Below are positions 37,501 through 47,359 of a stretch of DNA of 64,000 bases, in pieces. The notes beneath the pieces were generated by a model that ran no database searches, was not told the origin of the DNA, and worked only from the letters and a program-made list of their open reading frames with translations. Within the stretch, counting starts at the first letter, position 1, and every line of letters starts with the position of its first letter. The stretch covers positions 310,001 to 374,000 of the forward strand of contig SNVD02009743.1 of NCBI GenBank assembly GCA_013180625.2. The letters are read 5' to 3'. The DNA is from Boswellia sacra (Eukaryota; Streptophyta; Magnoliopsida; Sapindales; Burseraceae). The position numbers and the translations under genes are program-made.

Positions 37501-38462
37501 ATGCATGACCAGTGAAAACATGTCTATCATACACTGCCTCACGGTCTTTAAACCTTTTCATTCTTCGTGCCTTCAGCTAAACATTCTTCATTCATCTTTG
37601 ATCTCTTCAGATTTTGCATTCATTGGGTTTCATGCCCCTCTTTTAAGTATTATTCATGCTTCTTTAATCTTCTTTAGTCTTTGTATTTGTTGGGTTTCAT
37701 GCCTTCTTTTTAACTATTCTTCAAGTTTCCTTAATAGGTTTCATGCCCAAGCTTTTAGTCTTGATTCCTTTCAATCCATTGGGGAAAATCTCTTGGTCAT
37801 GTTCGGACATTCTTTATTCTTAACTTCTCTTACGTTCGCCATTCTTCATTAGGGAGTTTCAGATTCTTAGACTTGTTGGGGATTTTTCCATTTGTTTTTG
37901 CAAGTTCCTGCAAAATTCAAAAAATATTCTTGATGATGTAAAAATTAATTCAAATTTTTACCTTGTTCAGTGCGTTCTTCAACAGATTATTTTCTAATAT
38001 CTCGAGGAGTTCTTCCATATGATTTTAGTCAAAGATTCTATCAATTGAGGTTGCTCTTCTTTTCTTGTGAGTTGTTAAACCATTACCATGGTCGATTACT
38101 TGTCACCAATTCTGTTGAAAGTATCTTAAGGTTGATGAGGAATTCCCCTCTTTTCTTTTCTCTTTTCTTCTTTCTCTTTCTCTTCTCTCTTTCTCTTTTT
38201 TTTTTTCCTCTTTTCTCGCTTTCTCTCTTCGCCCCTTATTTGGGGAATGGCTGGCTGACTGTTTGATAGTCACCCAGCTATTTGATTGCCATCGAGTGAT
38301 TGATCAATAGTCGCCTGGCTATTTGACTATTGGCCAGCGGTTAGGGGATTCTATAAAGCTCTTTTTTCCATTTGCGTCTTCATTCGCGCATAACTTCTTT
38401 GTTTTTCATTTGATTCAATTCTAGTTTTTTCCTATGTGTTTGTCTCAACTTCTTCTTTCTAA
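37501..38462. other. Pyrimidine-rich stretch without a recognised gene
   Basis: Contains a long TTTTCTC/TTTCTCTTT tract (about 38145-38225) and a patch with repeated GGCTGACTG and CCAGC-type words (38250-38345). That patch resembles 36320-36400 and 52180-52260. No coding motif is seen. Confidence 0.45.
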
Positions 38463-38871
38463 TGGTGGCATCCAGTCCACCTTGGCAAGTCTGATCCAGT
38501 CTAAAAATTGATATTGAGGGGTCTTCCAAGAGACCAGGAGGTGCCAGTCGTCTAAGACATGGCTTCTCATATAATCAACCTGGTACTTGGTCTCTTCATA
38601 TCTTGCCTTTTCTATTTTCTTCGAATATATTTAGGCTTGCATTCATATAGAGACTTCAATTTCTTACTTTAGGACTATCATAAGACCAGGATGTGTGGGG
38701 TGTTTTCTGGAGCCCATAGTTGTTTCATAGAGATAGAGAATGATGCAGTTAGGAGAAGGATCATTGACACCGGTTTCTATGAGTTCATCACTTGTTTTTC
38801 ACGCGCTCAATGGTATACTAGTCGTCGGGCATTAGCCGCTTTGTGAGAGAAGTGGATGGATACAACCCACA
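38463..38871 (+). pseudogene. Plant-mobile-domain ORF, first part, cut by the Athila-type insertion
   Basis: An ATG at 38463 opens MVASSPPWQV, then a stop occurs. From about 38690 the reading MCGVFSGAHSCFIEIEND continues through WYTSRRALAAL to EKWMDTTH at the insertion point, with a TGA (38848-38850) where relatives have Trp. The sequence after the insertion (50105) continues THTFHLLFDEMT, the typical core of the plant mobile domain (MAIL1/aminotransferase-like PMD). It runs antisense to the gypsy pol genes at 54-62 kb. Confidence 0.65.
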
Positions 38872-40254
38872 TGATAAACACTTAAATATGTATGTTTAAT
38901 AAGAGCTTAGTTCATCATATTAGATTAATAGTGTCATTAAATTCCTCAACTTAAGCATATTTATAGTCTTTGCATCTTTGGAATTAACTTCCTCTTAATT
39001 TTAGTTTTATTATAGGTTCGGTAAAATGGGCATAACTTTCTATTTATAGATCAGAATGGTACAAATCATAATGTTTTCGAAAGATGATTGAATTATCTAC
39101 ATGATTGCATTTCACAAGTATCATCAAATTCAGGCTCTTAGTGGACCAAAAATGGGCTTGAAATGAACCCATCTGCAGATTCGGCTCAGCCTGACCATGC
39201 CTCAGTATTTTGACCATATCTCTCAAAATACGTATTCAAATCATATGAATCAAGATATTCTAGAAAGCTGAGAGAAATATCTATGATTTCATGGAGACAT
39301 GTGATTAAAATTCACAATAATTCAAGGTCCAAATCGGTGGTCAAAGTCGGTTCACCTAATTACCCCAATTGTCAAAGTTGGTGCATCTAATATTTGACAA
39401 TTATTTCTTTATAGTTTGACAAGTTTACCCCTTAATGTATCTATAAATAGAGGTGCCTTGTGACACATTAGAGCATCTTGGCCTTGGCTAGAACATCTTG
39501 GCCTTGCTGGGATCTTGTATTGTTTTTCTCTCTTGTATTTCTATGTTATTAATAAATTTTCTTTTTCTTATAATTTGTTTTCTTTCTCTTATAATGTCTT
39601 TCTAATTTCTCTCTTGCTAAGGTGAAAGGGTGAAACCCTTGATATGAGAGTAAGGATTCTCTAACCCTTAATATGTGCTTCACAATCATAATCTTATGTT
39701 GTTTATATGATTTATATTTATTTTCTTAATCAATCTTGACACCACTTGTAAAGTGGAGGTCTTGATCCATTGTAGACAATCCTTGGCACATCAAATGCTT
39801 GGATCCTTTCTAGATGTCATATGGTTCTTCCTTACCGATACGAATGTAGTTAGGAACCTTGATTTGTTGTCGACATATGGAGATTAGCACATTGGATGCT
39901 TGAACCCATTTACAAGAAGTGGTATAAATATTGGTAACGAAACAAATATAATTCATATAACTAAAACAGGTTGTTTATCCTTATTTGAAATATCAAGGGC
40001 GGATCCCCTAACCTTAACTTTCATTATTATTGTGTTGATTTCTCTTTTGTGATTCTCATTTATTATTTACAAACTTGTTCTTACTTATATTTGTTGATAT
40101 TATCTTGTCATCCTTTGAATCATCTATATCATATTTGCTTACTTTATAGTTTGTAGCGCTAAAATTCCTTTCCTCGTGGATTGACCCCAGTCTCACCGGG
40201 TTTATTACTTCGACACTCCTATACTTGGGAGACAATCCTTTTTTGGATGTGTCA
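38872..40254 (+). repeat. 5' LTR of the Athila-type element, 1383 bp
   Basis: Begins TGATAAACACTTAAATATG and ends GGATGTGTCA. A TATAAATAGAGGTGCC segment at about 39441-39456 is a good TATA box followed by a plausible R-region start. The preceding CCACA (38867-38871) is the target duplication. Confidence 0.93.
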
Positions 40255-40260
40255 AGTTTT

Positions 40261-40278
40261 TGGCGCCGTTGCCGGGGA
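40261..40278 (+). other. Primer-binding site of the Athila-type element
   Basis: TGGCGCCGTTGCCGGGGA begins six bases after the LTR end. It is the tRNA-Asp-type primer site usual in Athila/Tat gypsy elements. Confidence 0.85.
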
Positions 40279-40396
40279 AGGTAAAAATTGGCGTGTAAAA
40301 TTGTAAGTGTTCTCTTTTCTCATTTTAGATCTAAATTTTTTTATTTTTTTGTGTGTTCATCTTTTCTTCTCTTCTCTTTTCTTCTCTCTTTCTTGC

Positions 40397-41616
40397 ATGA
40401 AAATTTGGTCACAAACATCTAGTGGTAGACTTGTTAGAAAAACATCATCTTCCTTGGAAAACATGGCCGACAATCTAGTGGAAAGGTTCACGAATGAAGG
40501 GGACAACCGTTTCCAACAAAATGATCAAAACCAACGAAGAACCCTCAGAGATTACATGAATCCGGTAAGGACTAGTGCACCATCTTGTGTAGTTTCTCCT
40601 CCAGATTCAATCCATTTCAATTTCAAGCCAAGTTTTGTTCGACTTCTACCCACCTTTCATGGCCTTGATGTGGAGAACCCATATTCGCACTTAAAACTCT
40701 TTGAAGAGGTATGTAATTCCTACACTGACCCAAATTGTAGCATAAACACCATTAGATTAAAGCTTTTTTCTTTTTCTTTAAAAGATAAAGCTAGAAAATG
40801 GCTACAAAATTTGAGGTCGAATTCCATCAGTTCATGGGATGAGATGAAACAACAATTTTTGAAAATTTTTTTTCCTACCCATAGAACAAATTCTCTTAAA
40901 AGATAAATTTCCTATTTCTCTCAAAAACAAGGGGAAACCCTTTACCAATGTTGGGATAGGTATAAGGAACTACTTAATACCTGTCCTCACCATGGTTTTG
41001 AAATTTAGAGAATAGTTGCACACTTCTATGAAGGGTTAACACCTCAATATAGGCAACTAGTGGAATTAATGTGTAATGGAGAATTTAAAGAAAAAGACCC
41101 TGAGGAAGCACTTGACTATATAGATTCCTTGGCAGAAAATGTACAAAATTGGGACACTGCTGGCACCTATGAGGTACCAACAAGGCCCCAACCTCGACAT
41201 CCAATAGAGGCATTTACAACCTTAGGGAAGACCATGACCTTCAAGCCAAATATGCATCCCTAGCTAGAAAAGTCGAGGCTTTAGAAATGAAAAAGAATGG
41301 TCAATTGAATTCTATTCAAGAAAATGTCTGTAACATTTGTAATGACAATGACCATTCTACTGATGATTGCCCAACTTTGCCTGCCTTTAAGGAATGTCTC
41401 CATGAACAAGCTAATGCCTTAAACACTTTCAAAAGGCTAAATCACAATCCATACTCACAAACCTATAATCCTGGTTAGAGAAATCATCCAAATTTTAGTT
41501 GAAAAAATGACAATCATGCACAATCTTCATAAGTCCCCTTTCAAACACAACAAAATTTTCAAAATTCTCATGATCATGCATATGCTCCTCCTCCTAGGAA
41601 TGACCTTGAAGAAGTA
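40397..41616 (+). pseudogene. Athila-type gag, broken
   Basis: The likely start is the ATG at 40397 (MKIWSQTSS) or the one at 40463 (MADNLVERF). A Retrotrans_gag region is clear: FVRLLPTFHGLDVENPYSHL, then KLFSFSLKDKARKWL and WDEMKQQFLKIFFP. After the stop at 40903-40905 it continues as ETLYQCWDRYKELL, then after another stop VAHFYEGL. A CNICNDNDHSTDDC knuckle-like segment lies near 41329-41371. At least four stops interrupt it. Gag would form the particle. Confidence 0.85.
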
Positions 41617-43716
41617 TTGCATTCATTCATTACGAAGCAAGAGACTTTCAATAGTCAAACTGCTCAAACATTAGCAAATTTGTCAGAAACCCTTGCAAAA
41701 TTTGTATCCACATTTAGCATCCAAAAGAAGGGAAAATTTCCTTCTCAAACATTGCAAAACCCCAAAGATCAATCTAACTCAAATGCAGGGAGTTCAAATA
41801 ACCATTATTTTGACCAAGCCAAGTCAGTCATGACCCTTCTCAATGGTAAGGTTGTTGAAAAACATATTCCTAACCTTTGTGAGAAAGAAGAAGAATCGAT
41901 CTCTAAAGGGCAGGAAGAGGTTGCCAAACCAATACCTAGCGAAGAGAAAACCATATCCTCATCTGTGCTTCCATTTCCTCAAGCATTAGCCACACAAAAG
42001 AAGACAACTCACAATTCTGAAATCTTTAAAATTTTCAAACAGGTAAAGGTCAACATTCCCTTGCTTGATGTGATCAAACAGGTACCTTCTTATGAAAAAT
42101 TTTTAAAAGACTTGTGCACTGTGAAAAGAAAACTGAATGTGAAAAAGAAGGCCTTTTTAGTCGAGCAAGTAAGTGCTATTCTTCAAAATAATAATACAGT
42201 GAAAGATAAGGATCCAGGTTGTCCTAAAATTTCATGTGTTATTGGAGACCATAAAATTGAACAAGCTTTACTTGATCTTGGTGCTAGTGTGAATTTGCTT
42301 CCATATTCGGTTTTTCAGAAACTCAATCTAAGTGAGTTAAAGCCAACTTCTGTGACTCTTTTGCTTGCTGATAGATCAATTAAAGTACCAAGAGGAGTAG
42401 TAGAAGATGTATTAGTTCAAGTCGATAAATTCATTTATCCAGTGGATTTTATCGTCTTGGACACACAACCAGTGGAAGTAAGCAATTCAATTCCTGTCAT
42501 TTTAGGGCGTCCATTTTTAGCTACTTCTAATGCTTTGATTAATTGCAGGAATGGAGTCATGAAGTTATCATTTGGGAACATGATATTGGAACTTAATATT
42601 TTTAATATGTGCAAACAACCAAATGAAGAAGAAGATGAAATTGATGAGGCCAATATGATTGAATCTATTGTGGAAGATCACATCCAAAAAGGGAGTTCTT
42701 CTGACCCTTTGGAAACTTGTTTGGTGAATTCATTAGAATCAAGTATGGAACTAGAGTCTGATCTTTCTGATATATGTTCTTTATTGGATTGTGCACAGGT
42801 GATGGAAAAATGCTCAAAACCGAGATTCGAAGAATTGGGGCAAATGAATGAAAGCAAGGAAGAGGAAGCTCCCAAGTTAGAACTAAAGCCCTTATCTGAA
42901 GGACTGAAATATGCATATCTTGGGGAGAATCAGACATATCCGGTGGTAATTTCTTCATCCCTCACATGCGAGCAACAAGGTAAGTTGATAGAAGTGCTTA
43001 AAAGGCATAAAAATGCAATTGGGTGGACTTTAAAAGATATAAAAGGCATTAACCCTTTAATTTGCACACATAGAATACAATTAGAGGAAAATGCTAAAAC
43101 ATCTCAACAACCTCAAAGGAGATTAAATCCACACGTGAAAGAGGTCATTAGGACTGAAGTTCTCAAACTACTTGATGTGGGAATTATCTATCCTATTTCT
43201 GATAGTAAGTGGGTAAGCCCTACACAAGTAGTACCTAAAAAATCTGGCATTACAGTTGTTAAAAATGAAAAGGGGGAATCATTGCCAACTCGTGTCTCAT
43301 CTAGTTGGAGAATGTGCATTGATCATAGAAAATTAAATGCTGTCACTAGAAAAGACCATTTTCCCTTACCTTTCCTTGACCAAATTCTTGAAAGAGTAGC
43401 AGGACACCCCTACTACTGCTTTCTTGATGGATACTCAGGCTATTATCAAATTCCCATTGCACTCGAAGACCAAGAAAAGACCATATTCACATGCCCCTTC
43501 GACACTTTTGCATTTAGGAGAATGCCTTTTGGACTTTGTAATGCCCCAGCCACTTTTCAAAGATGCATGTTAAGCATTTTCAGTGATATGGTTGAGCATT
43601 GTTTAGAAGTTTTTATGGATGATTTAACTGTCTTTGGAAACTTTTTTGATAATTGTCTTGAAAACTTAGAAAAAGTCCTAAAAAGGTGTGTAGAAAAAGA
43701 TCTTATTTTGAATTGA
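41617..43716 (+). pseudogene. Athila-type protease and reverse transcriptase (699-codon open stretch)
   Basis: The longest open stretch in the window. The first 200 codons are a variable, Lys/Gln-rich linker. The aspartic protease core is at about codons 216-230 (LLDLGASVNLLP), with ILGRPFLATSNALI downstream. RT follows from about codon 490: WRMCIDHRKLNAVTRKDHFPLP, then FLDGYSGYYQI, FRRMPFGLCNAPATFQ, and the active site VFMDDLTVFG. It ends at TGA 43714-43716 where relatives have Trp (LNW), so RNase H continues after a nonsense mutation. Confidence 0.92.
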
Positions 43717-43731
43717 AAAAAATGTCATTAT

Positions 43732-44825
43732 ATGGTCACTTCAGGAATTGTCTTAGGTCATGTAGTGTCTTCTATAGGAATTGAAGTGGACAAAGCAAAA
43801 GTGGAATTAATTTTCCATTTGCCTCCACAAAAAACAGTTAAAGAGGTTCGTTCATTCTTAGGGCATGCTGGATTTTCTAGGAGGTTCATAAGAAATTTCA
43901 GTGCTATATCTAAACCTCTTTCTAACCTTTTAATAAAAGACTCCTCTTTTTAATGGACTCAAGAATGTCAAAATGCCTTTGATAAGTTAATTGGACTTTT
44001 AACAACTACTCCAATTATGCAATCTCCTGATTGGTCCTTGCCTTTTGAATTGATGTGTGATGCAAGTGACTATGCCGTTGGTGCTGTCTTAGGACAAAGA
44101 AAAGAAGGTAAGCCTTATGTGATATACTATGCAAGTAGGACTTTAAATGATGCACAAATGAATTACACAACAACTGAAAAGAACTATTTGCAGTAGTATT
44201 TGTATTGGACAAATTTCGATCTTATTTAATTGGCTCTCCAACAATTGTTTACACTGACCATGCAGCTGTGAGATATTTAATGTCTAAACAGGATGCAAAA
44301 CCTAGATTGACATGGTGGATCTTATTGCTCCAAGAATTTAACATCACAATAAAGGATAAGAAAGGAGCTGAAAATGTCATTGCAGATCATCTTTCAAGAC
44401 TAACGACAGAGACACTAGTTGAAACTTCACCTATCAATGATTCTTTTCTTGATGAATTTTTATTTTCCGTTGCTACTGTACCTTGGTTTGCTAACATTGT
44501 AAATTTTCTTGCAACAGAAAAAATGCCACCTCATTGGAATGCTCAAGACAAAAGGAAATTTTTAACTGAGGTGAAAAATTTTTATTGGGATGACCCATAT
44601 CTGTTCAAATATTATCCAGACCAAATAATAAGAAGATGCACACCCGACAATGAGGTAAGTAGTGTCATTAACTTTTGTCATTCTGAAGCATGTGGAGGAC
44701 ATTTTTCATCTAGAAAAACAGCTGCTAAAATCTTGCAATGTGGATTTTATTGGCCCACCTTATTTAAAGATGCACATGCATTTTGCAAAACATGTGAAAA
44801 TTGTCAAAAATTGGGATCCATTTAA
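43732..44825 (+). pseudogene. Athila-type RNase H and integrase zinc-binding region, broken
   Basis: The RT thumb continues as GHVVSSIGIEVDKAKVE and FLGHAGFSRRFIR up to a stop at 43951-43953. RNase H follows: FELMCDASDYAVGAVLGQRK and YYASRTLNDAQ. A one-base deletion near 44195 shifts the frame to the one starting 44205. There the reading includes YTDHAAVRYLMSK and ENVIADHLSRL. The H2C2 zinc finger of integrase is intact (HSEACGGHFS to CKTCENCQK). The stretch ends at a TAA (44823-44825). Confidence 0.88.
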
Positions 44826-44834
44826 AAAAGAAAC

Positions 44835-45482
44835 ATGATGCCTTTGAATCCCATTCTTGTTGTTGAAATCTTTGACTGTTGGGGTATTGATTTTATGGGA
44901 CCCTTTCCAACGTCATTTGGTTTTGTGTACATCCTTGTTGCAGTAGACTATGTTTCAAAATGGGTCGAGGCAATTCCATGTCGAAATAATGACCACAAAA
45001 CAGTTGTCAAATTCTTGAAAGAGAACATCTTGAGTAGATTTGGAATTCCTCGAGCCATTATTAGTGATAAGTGTACACATTTTTGTAACAAACCATTTGA
45101 AACTTTAATGAAGAACTATGGAATAACCCATAAAATTTCTACACCTTATCACCCACAAATAAGTGGACAAGTTGAATTGGCTAATAGGAAGATAAAACAG
45201 ATCTTAGAAAAAATGGTTAACCCAAATCGTAAAGATTGGTCTTTAAGACTTAATGATGCACTTTGGGCTTACCGAACTGCTTTTAAAACATCATTGGGAA
45301 TGTCTCCTTATAGACTAGTTTATGGAAAACCTTGTCACTTGCCTGTAGAAATTGAGCATAAAGCTTATTGGGCCAGTAAAACATTCAACACAAATTTGAA
45401 TGATGCTTGCAAGTTACGTAAACTTCAACTGAGTGAACTTGAAGAAATCAAGAATGAGGCTTATGAAAATTCTAAAATCTAA
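44835..45482 (+). pseudogene. Athila-type integrase core
   Basis: Open for 215 codons from MMPLNPILV. The DDE core is visible: D in [10 protein letters not shown] in ISDKCTHF (Cys replaces the usual Gly after the Asp), and E in [36 protein letters not shown] follows, the conserved gypsy integrase signature. A stop at 45480-45482 separates the C-terminal part. Confidence 0.9.
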
Positions 45483-45768
45483 AAAGAAAAAAATGAAGGT
45501 TTTTCATGACAAATCCATTGTTAGAAAATCTTTTGAACCTTCACAAAAAGTTCTTTTGTATGACTCAAGATTGCATTTGTTTCCTGGTAAACTTCGGTCT
45601 CGTTGGACTGGACCTTCAATTGTTAAAAACGTTTTCCCTCATGGAGCAGTTGAAATTGAGAACCCAAAGAATGGTAATGTGTTTAAAGTTAATGGACAAC
45701 GGTTAAAACCATTCTTTGAAAATTTTGACCAAAATGAAGAGTCCATTGCTTTAGTCGATCCTTTTTAA
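45483..45768 (+). pseudogene. Athila-type integrase C-terminal part
   Basis: Continues in the frame open 45433-45768: [20 protein letters not shown], then [21 protein letters not shown], and [12 protein letters not shown] near the end. These are the SH3-like tail residues of gypsy integrases. No chromodomain follows, which agrees with Athila. Pol ends at 45766-45768. Confidence 0.85.
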
Positions 45769-45892
45769 GGATTGATCTTTCCCGGTCAAGTGACGGATAC
45801 GGTACTCCGTGACTTTTAAAGTCGGTTTTTCAGTTCCTTAAAAACTATTGCTCACCTTGCATTCATTTTCCTTTCTTTTCTCACATTTTCAC

Positions 45893-46441
45893 ATGGACAC
45901 CATTCTCTCAAATCTGCACAAACATTTTCCCTCTCTTCCTTCAAATGATTTGCTTAAAATTTACAAAGCTCATGCAGAAAGAGTAAAGATGTTGATGCGT
46001 AAAGGTATGTCTGTCGAAGTAAGATGGTTAATTGAAGCCAAGGTTTGATTTTCTTATGAATTTTCAAATAATCTTGTTTCTCAAATGCTAGGTATGGGAA
46101 AAAGCTCTTACGCCAAAAAGCGAAGAGCGAAAAGGTTACAAGTTTGTCCCAAATGTGCAAGATGGACTTGTAACCAGCGTTGTCGCTCCTTGGGATATTT
46201 GTCTAATAATCGAGAGGATAAACTATAGTTCATCAAGAATAGACTGAGTAGGGAGTCTTTGGATGATATCCGAGTGACTCTTGAGACGCATTCTTGTGGA
46301 CTTGTGCAACGTGAAATTTTTCATTTGTGGACACAATTCCGAGATGAGCAAGAACGCTATAGTCTTGGGAATCTGACTCAAAACGACCCTGTTTGCCAGT
46401 TTATAAGAAAACTGGATGGGAAGCATATCCCCAACTCATAG
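45893..46441 (+). pseudogene. Accessory ORF with basic run and Cys cluster, carlavirus CRP-like (two stops)
   Basis: From ATG 45893 one frame runs 182 codons to TAG 46439-46441. It is interrupted only by TGA 46046-46048 (codon 52) and TAG 46226-46228 (codon 112). Residues 68-84 hold GKSSYAKKRRAKRLQ, a nuclear-localisation-like basic run. Four cysteines follow directly (C85, C88, C93, C97) in CPKCARWTCNQRC. A basic run followed by a zinc-binding-type Cys cluster, with the G-x-S-x-YA-x-x-RRA pattern, is the layout of nucleic-acid-binding cysteine-rich proteins of carlaviruses and relatives. Those proteins act as silencing or host-gene modulators. The rest shows no known motif. The kinship is inferred by eye, and a chance zinc-ribbon is possible. 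Confidence 0.55.
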
Positions 46442-46699
46442 AAGGTGTTTAAGCCGTTTTTGGACGTAAAACCAGAGGAAGATGTGAGCCACAGTCACAA
46501 CTACCTGTACATATGCATGCGTGCCATCATTTTTGAATTTTAATGCCTCATAGCTGTCATTTTTGAATTTGTATCTTTTGTTTGACTTATAGTGTCTCAT
46601 TTCATCATCTTTTTTTGAGTTTTTATGCATTATTGTCAACTTTTTCAACAAACAACCGCGTTACCTATATAGATGTAATCATTAGCATACCTTTTTGCA

Positions 46700-46759
46700 C
46701 TCCATAAATACCACATCTCTTGTTCTCTTCTTCACACATAGTTAGAGAGTTGCATAAAC
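46700..46759 (+). promoter_or_regulatory. Putative internal promoter/leader of the LOG gene
   Basis: A TATA-like CATAAATA (46703-46710) lies 50 bases before the LOG start codon. A CT-rich leader with TTCTTCACACA follows, about 30 bases downstream, where transcription would start. The spacing is right for a pol II core promoter, and it suggests that the captured gene may be transcribed separately from the LTR. It could also be chance in AT-rich DNA. Confidence 0.35.
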
Positions 46760-47359
46760 ATGGAGGGAACTTCAAAACGTCGAATCCAAAAGATATGTGT
46801 ATTCTGTGGATCTCGACCAGGTAAAAGTGAAGAGTTTGTCAAGGCAGCAAATTATATTGGTAGACTATTGGCTAAAAAAAAGATTCATGTGGTTTATTAG
46901 GGAGGTAGCCTCGGGTTAATGGGTTGTGTGTCAAGAGCTGCACGTGTAGGAGGTAGTCAAGTTTTAGGAGTTATTCCTAAAGCTTTGGCTATAGAAAGCA
47001 TTGTTGGAAAAACGGTTGGGCATGAGTTACAAGTCTCCTCTATGCATGAACGCATGGCACATATGCTCATCAATTCAGATGCCTTTATTGCTTTACCAGG
47101 TGGCTTCGGTACTCTCGAAGAAATTTTTCAAATTGCCTCTTGGGCCCAATTGAATCTCCATCAAAAACCCATAGGTTTGTTGAATGTTAAAAATTTCTTT
47201 GATCCTTTAATAAGTATTGTTGATGCAGCTGTGGAACAAAATTTTATCCCTCATTCAGCGAGACAGATCCTTATTTCTGCCACTTCTGCTGGTGAGTTAC
47301 TCGACAAATTACAAGCAGTTGAGTATGAACCTGACCCAGCTAGTACTCAAATTAATTAG
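46760..47359 (+). pseudogene. LOG: LONELY GUY-like cytokinin riboside 5'-monophosphate phosphoribohydrolase, intronless, one stop
   Basis: ATG 46760 opens 199 codons ending at TAG 47357-47359. LOG enzymes release active free-base cytokinin from its nucleoside 5'-monophosphate in the cytosol or nucleus. Diagnostic segments are ICVFCGSRPGKS (residues 12-23), VLGVIPKAL, the MHERM region with the catalytic Arg98 (the usual Lys after it is Met99), and PGGFGTLEE (113-121) with Thr117/118 and Glu121. PIGLLNV and SARQILISA follow. Codon 47 (46898-46900) is TAG exactly at the first Gly of the usual YGGGS loop; there is no frameshift. Plant LOG genes normally have several introns. None is here, so a processed cDNA was captured by the retrotransposon. 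The length matches the family (about 200-220). Confidence 0.92.

Noticed and set aside
37970..38266. 98-codon plus-strand ORF with a Leu/Phe-rich tail resembling a membrane protein
   Set aside because: The hydrophobic stretch is a translation of a TTTTCTC tract; no start context or conservation is evident.
42435..42958. Minus-strand ORFs within the Athila-type pol
   Set aside because: They are shadows of the 699-codon protease-RT frame on the plus strand.
46049..46093. Possible short intron (GTTTGA...GCTAG) removing the first stop of the cysteine-rich ORF
   Set aside because: Excision at that acceptor would shift out of the frame that encodes the basic run and cysteines. The two parts are already in one frame with a simple stop between them.
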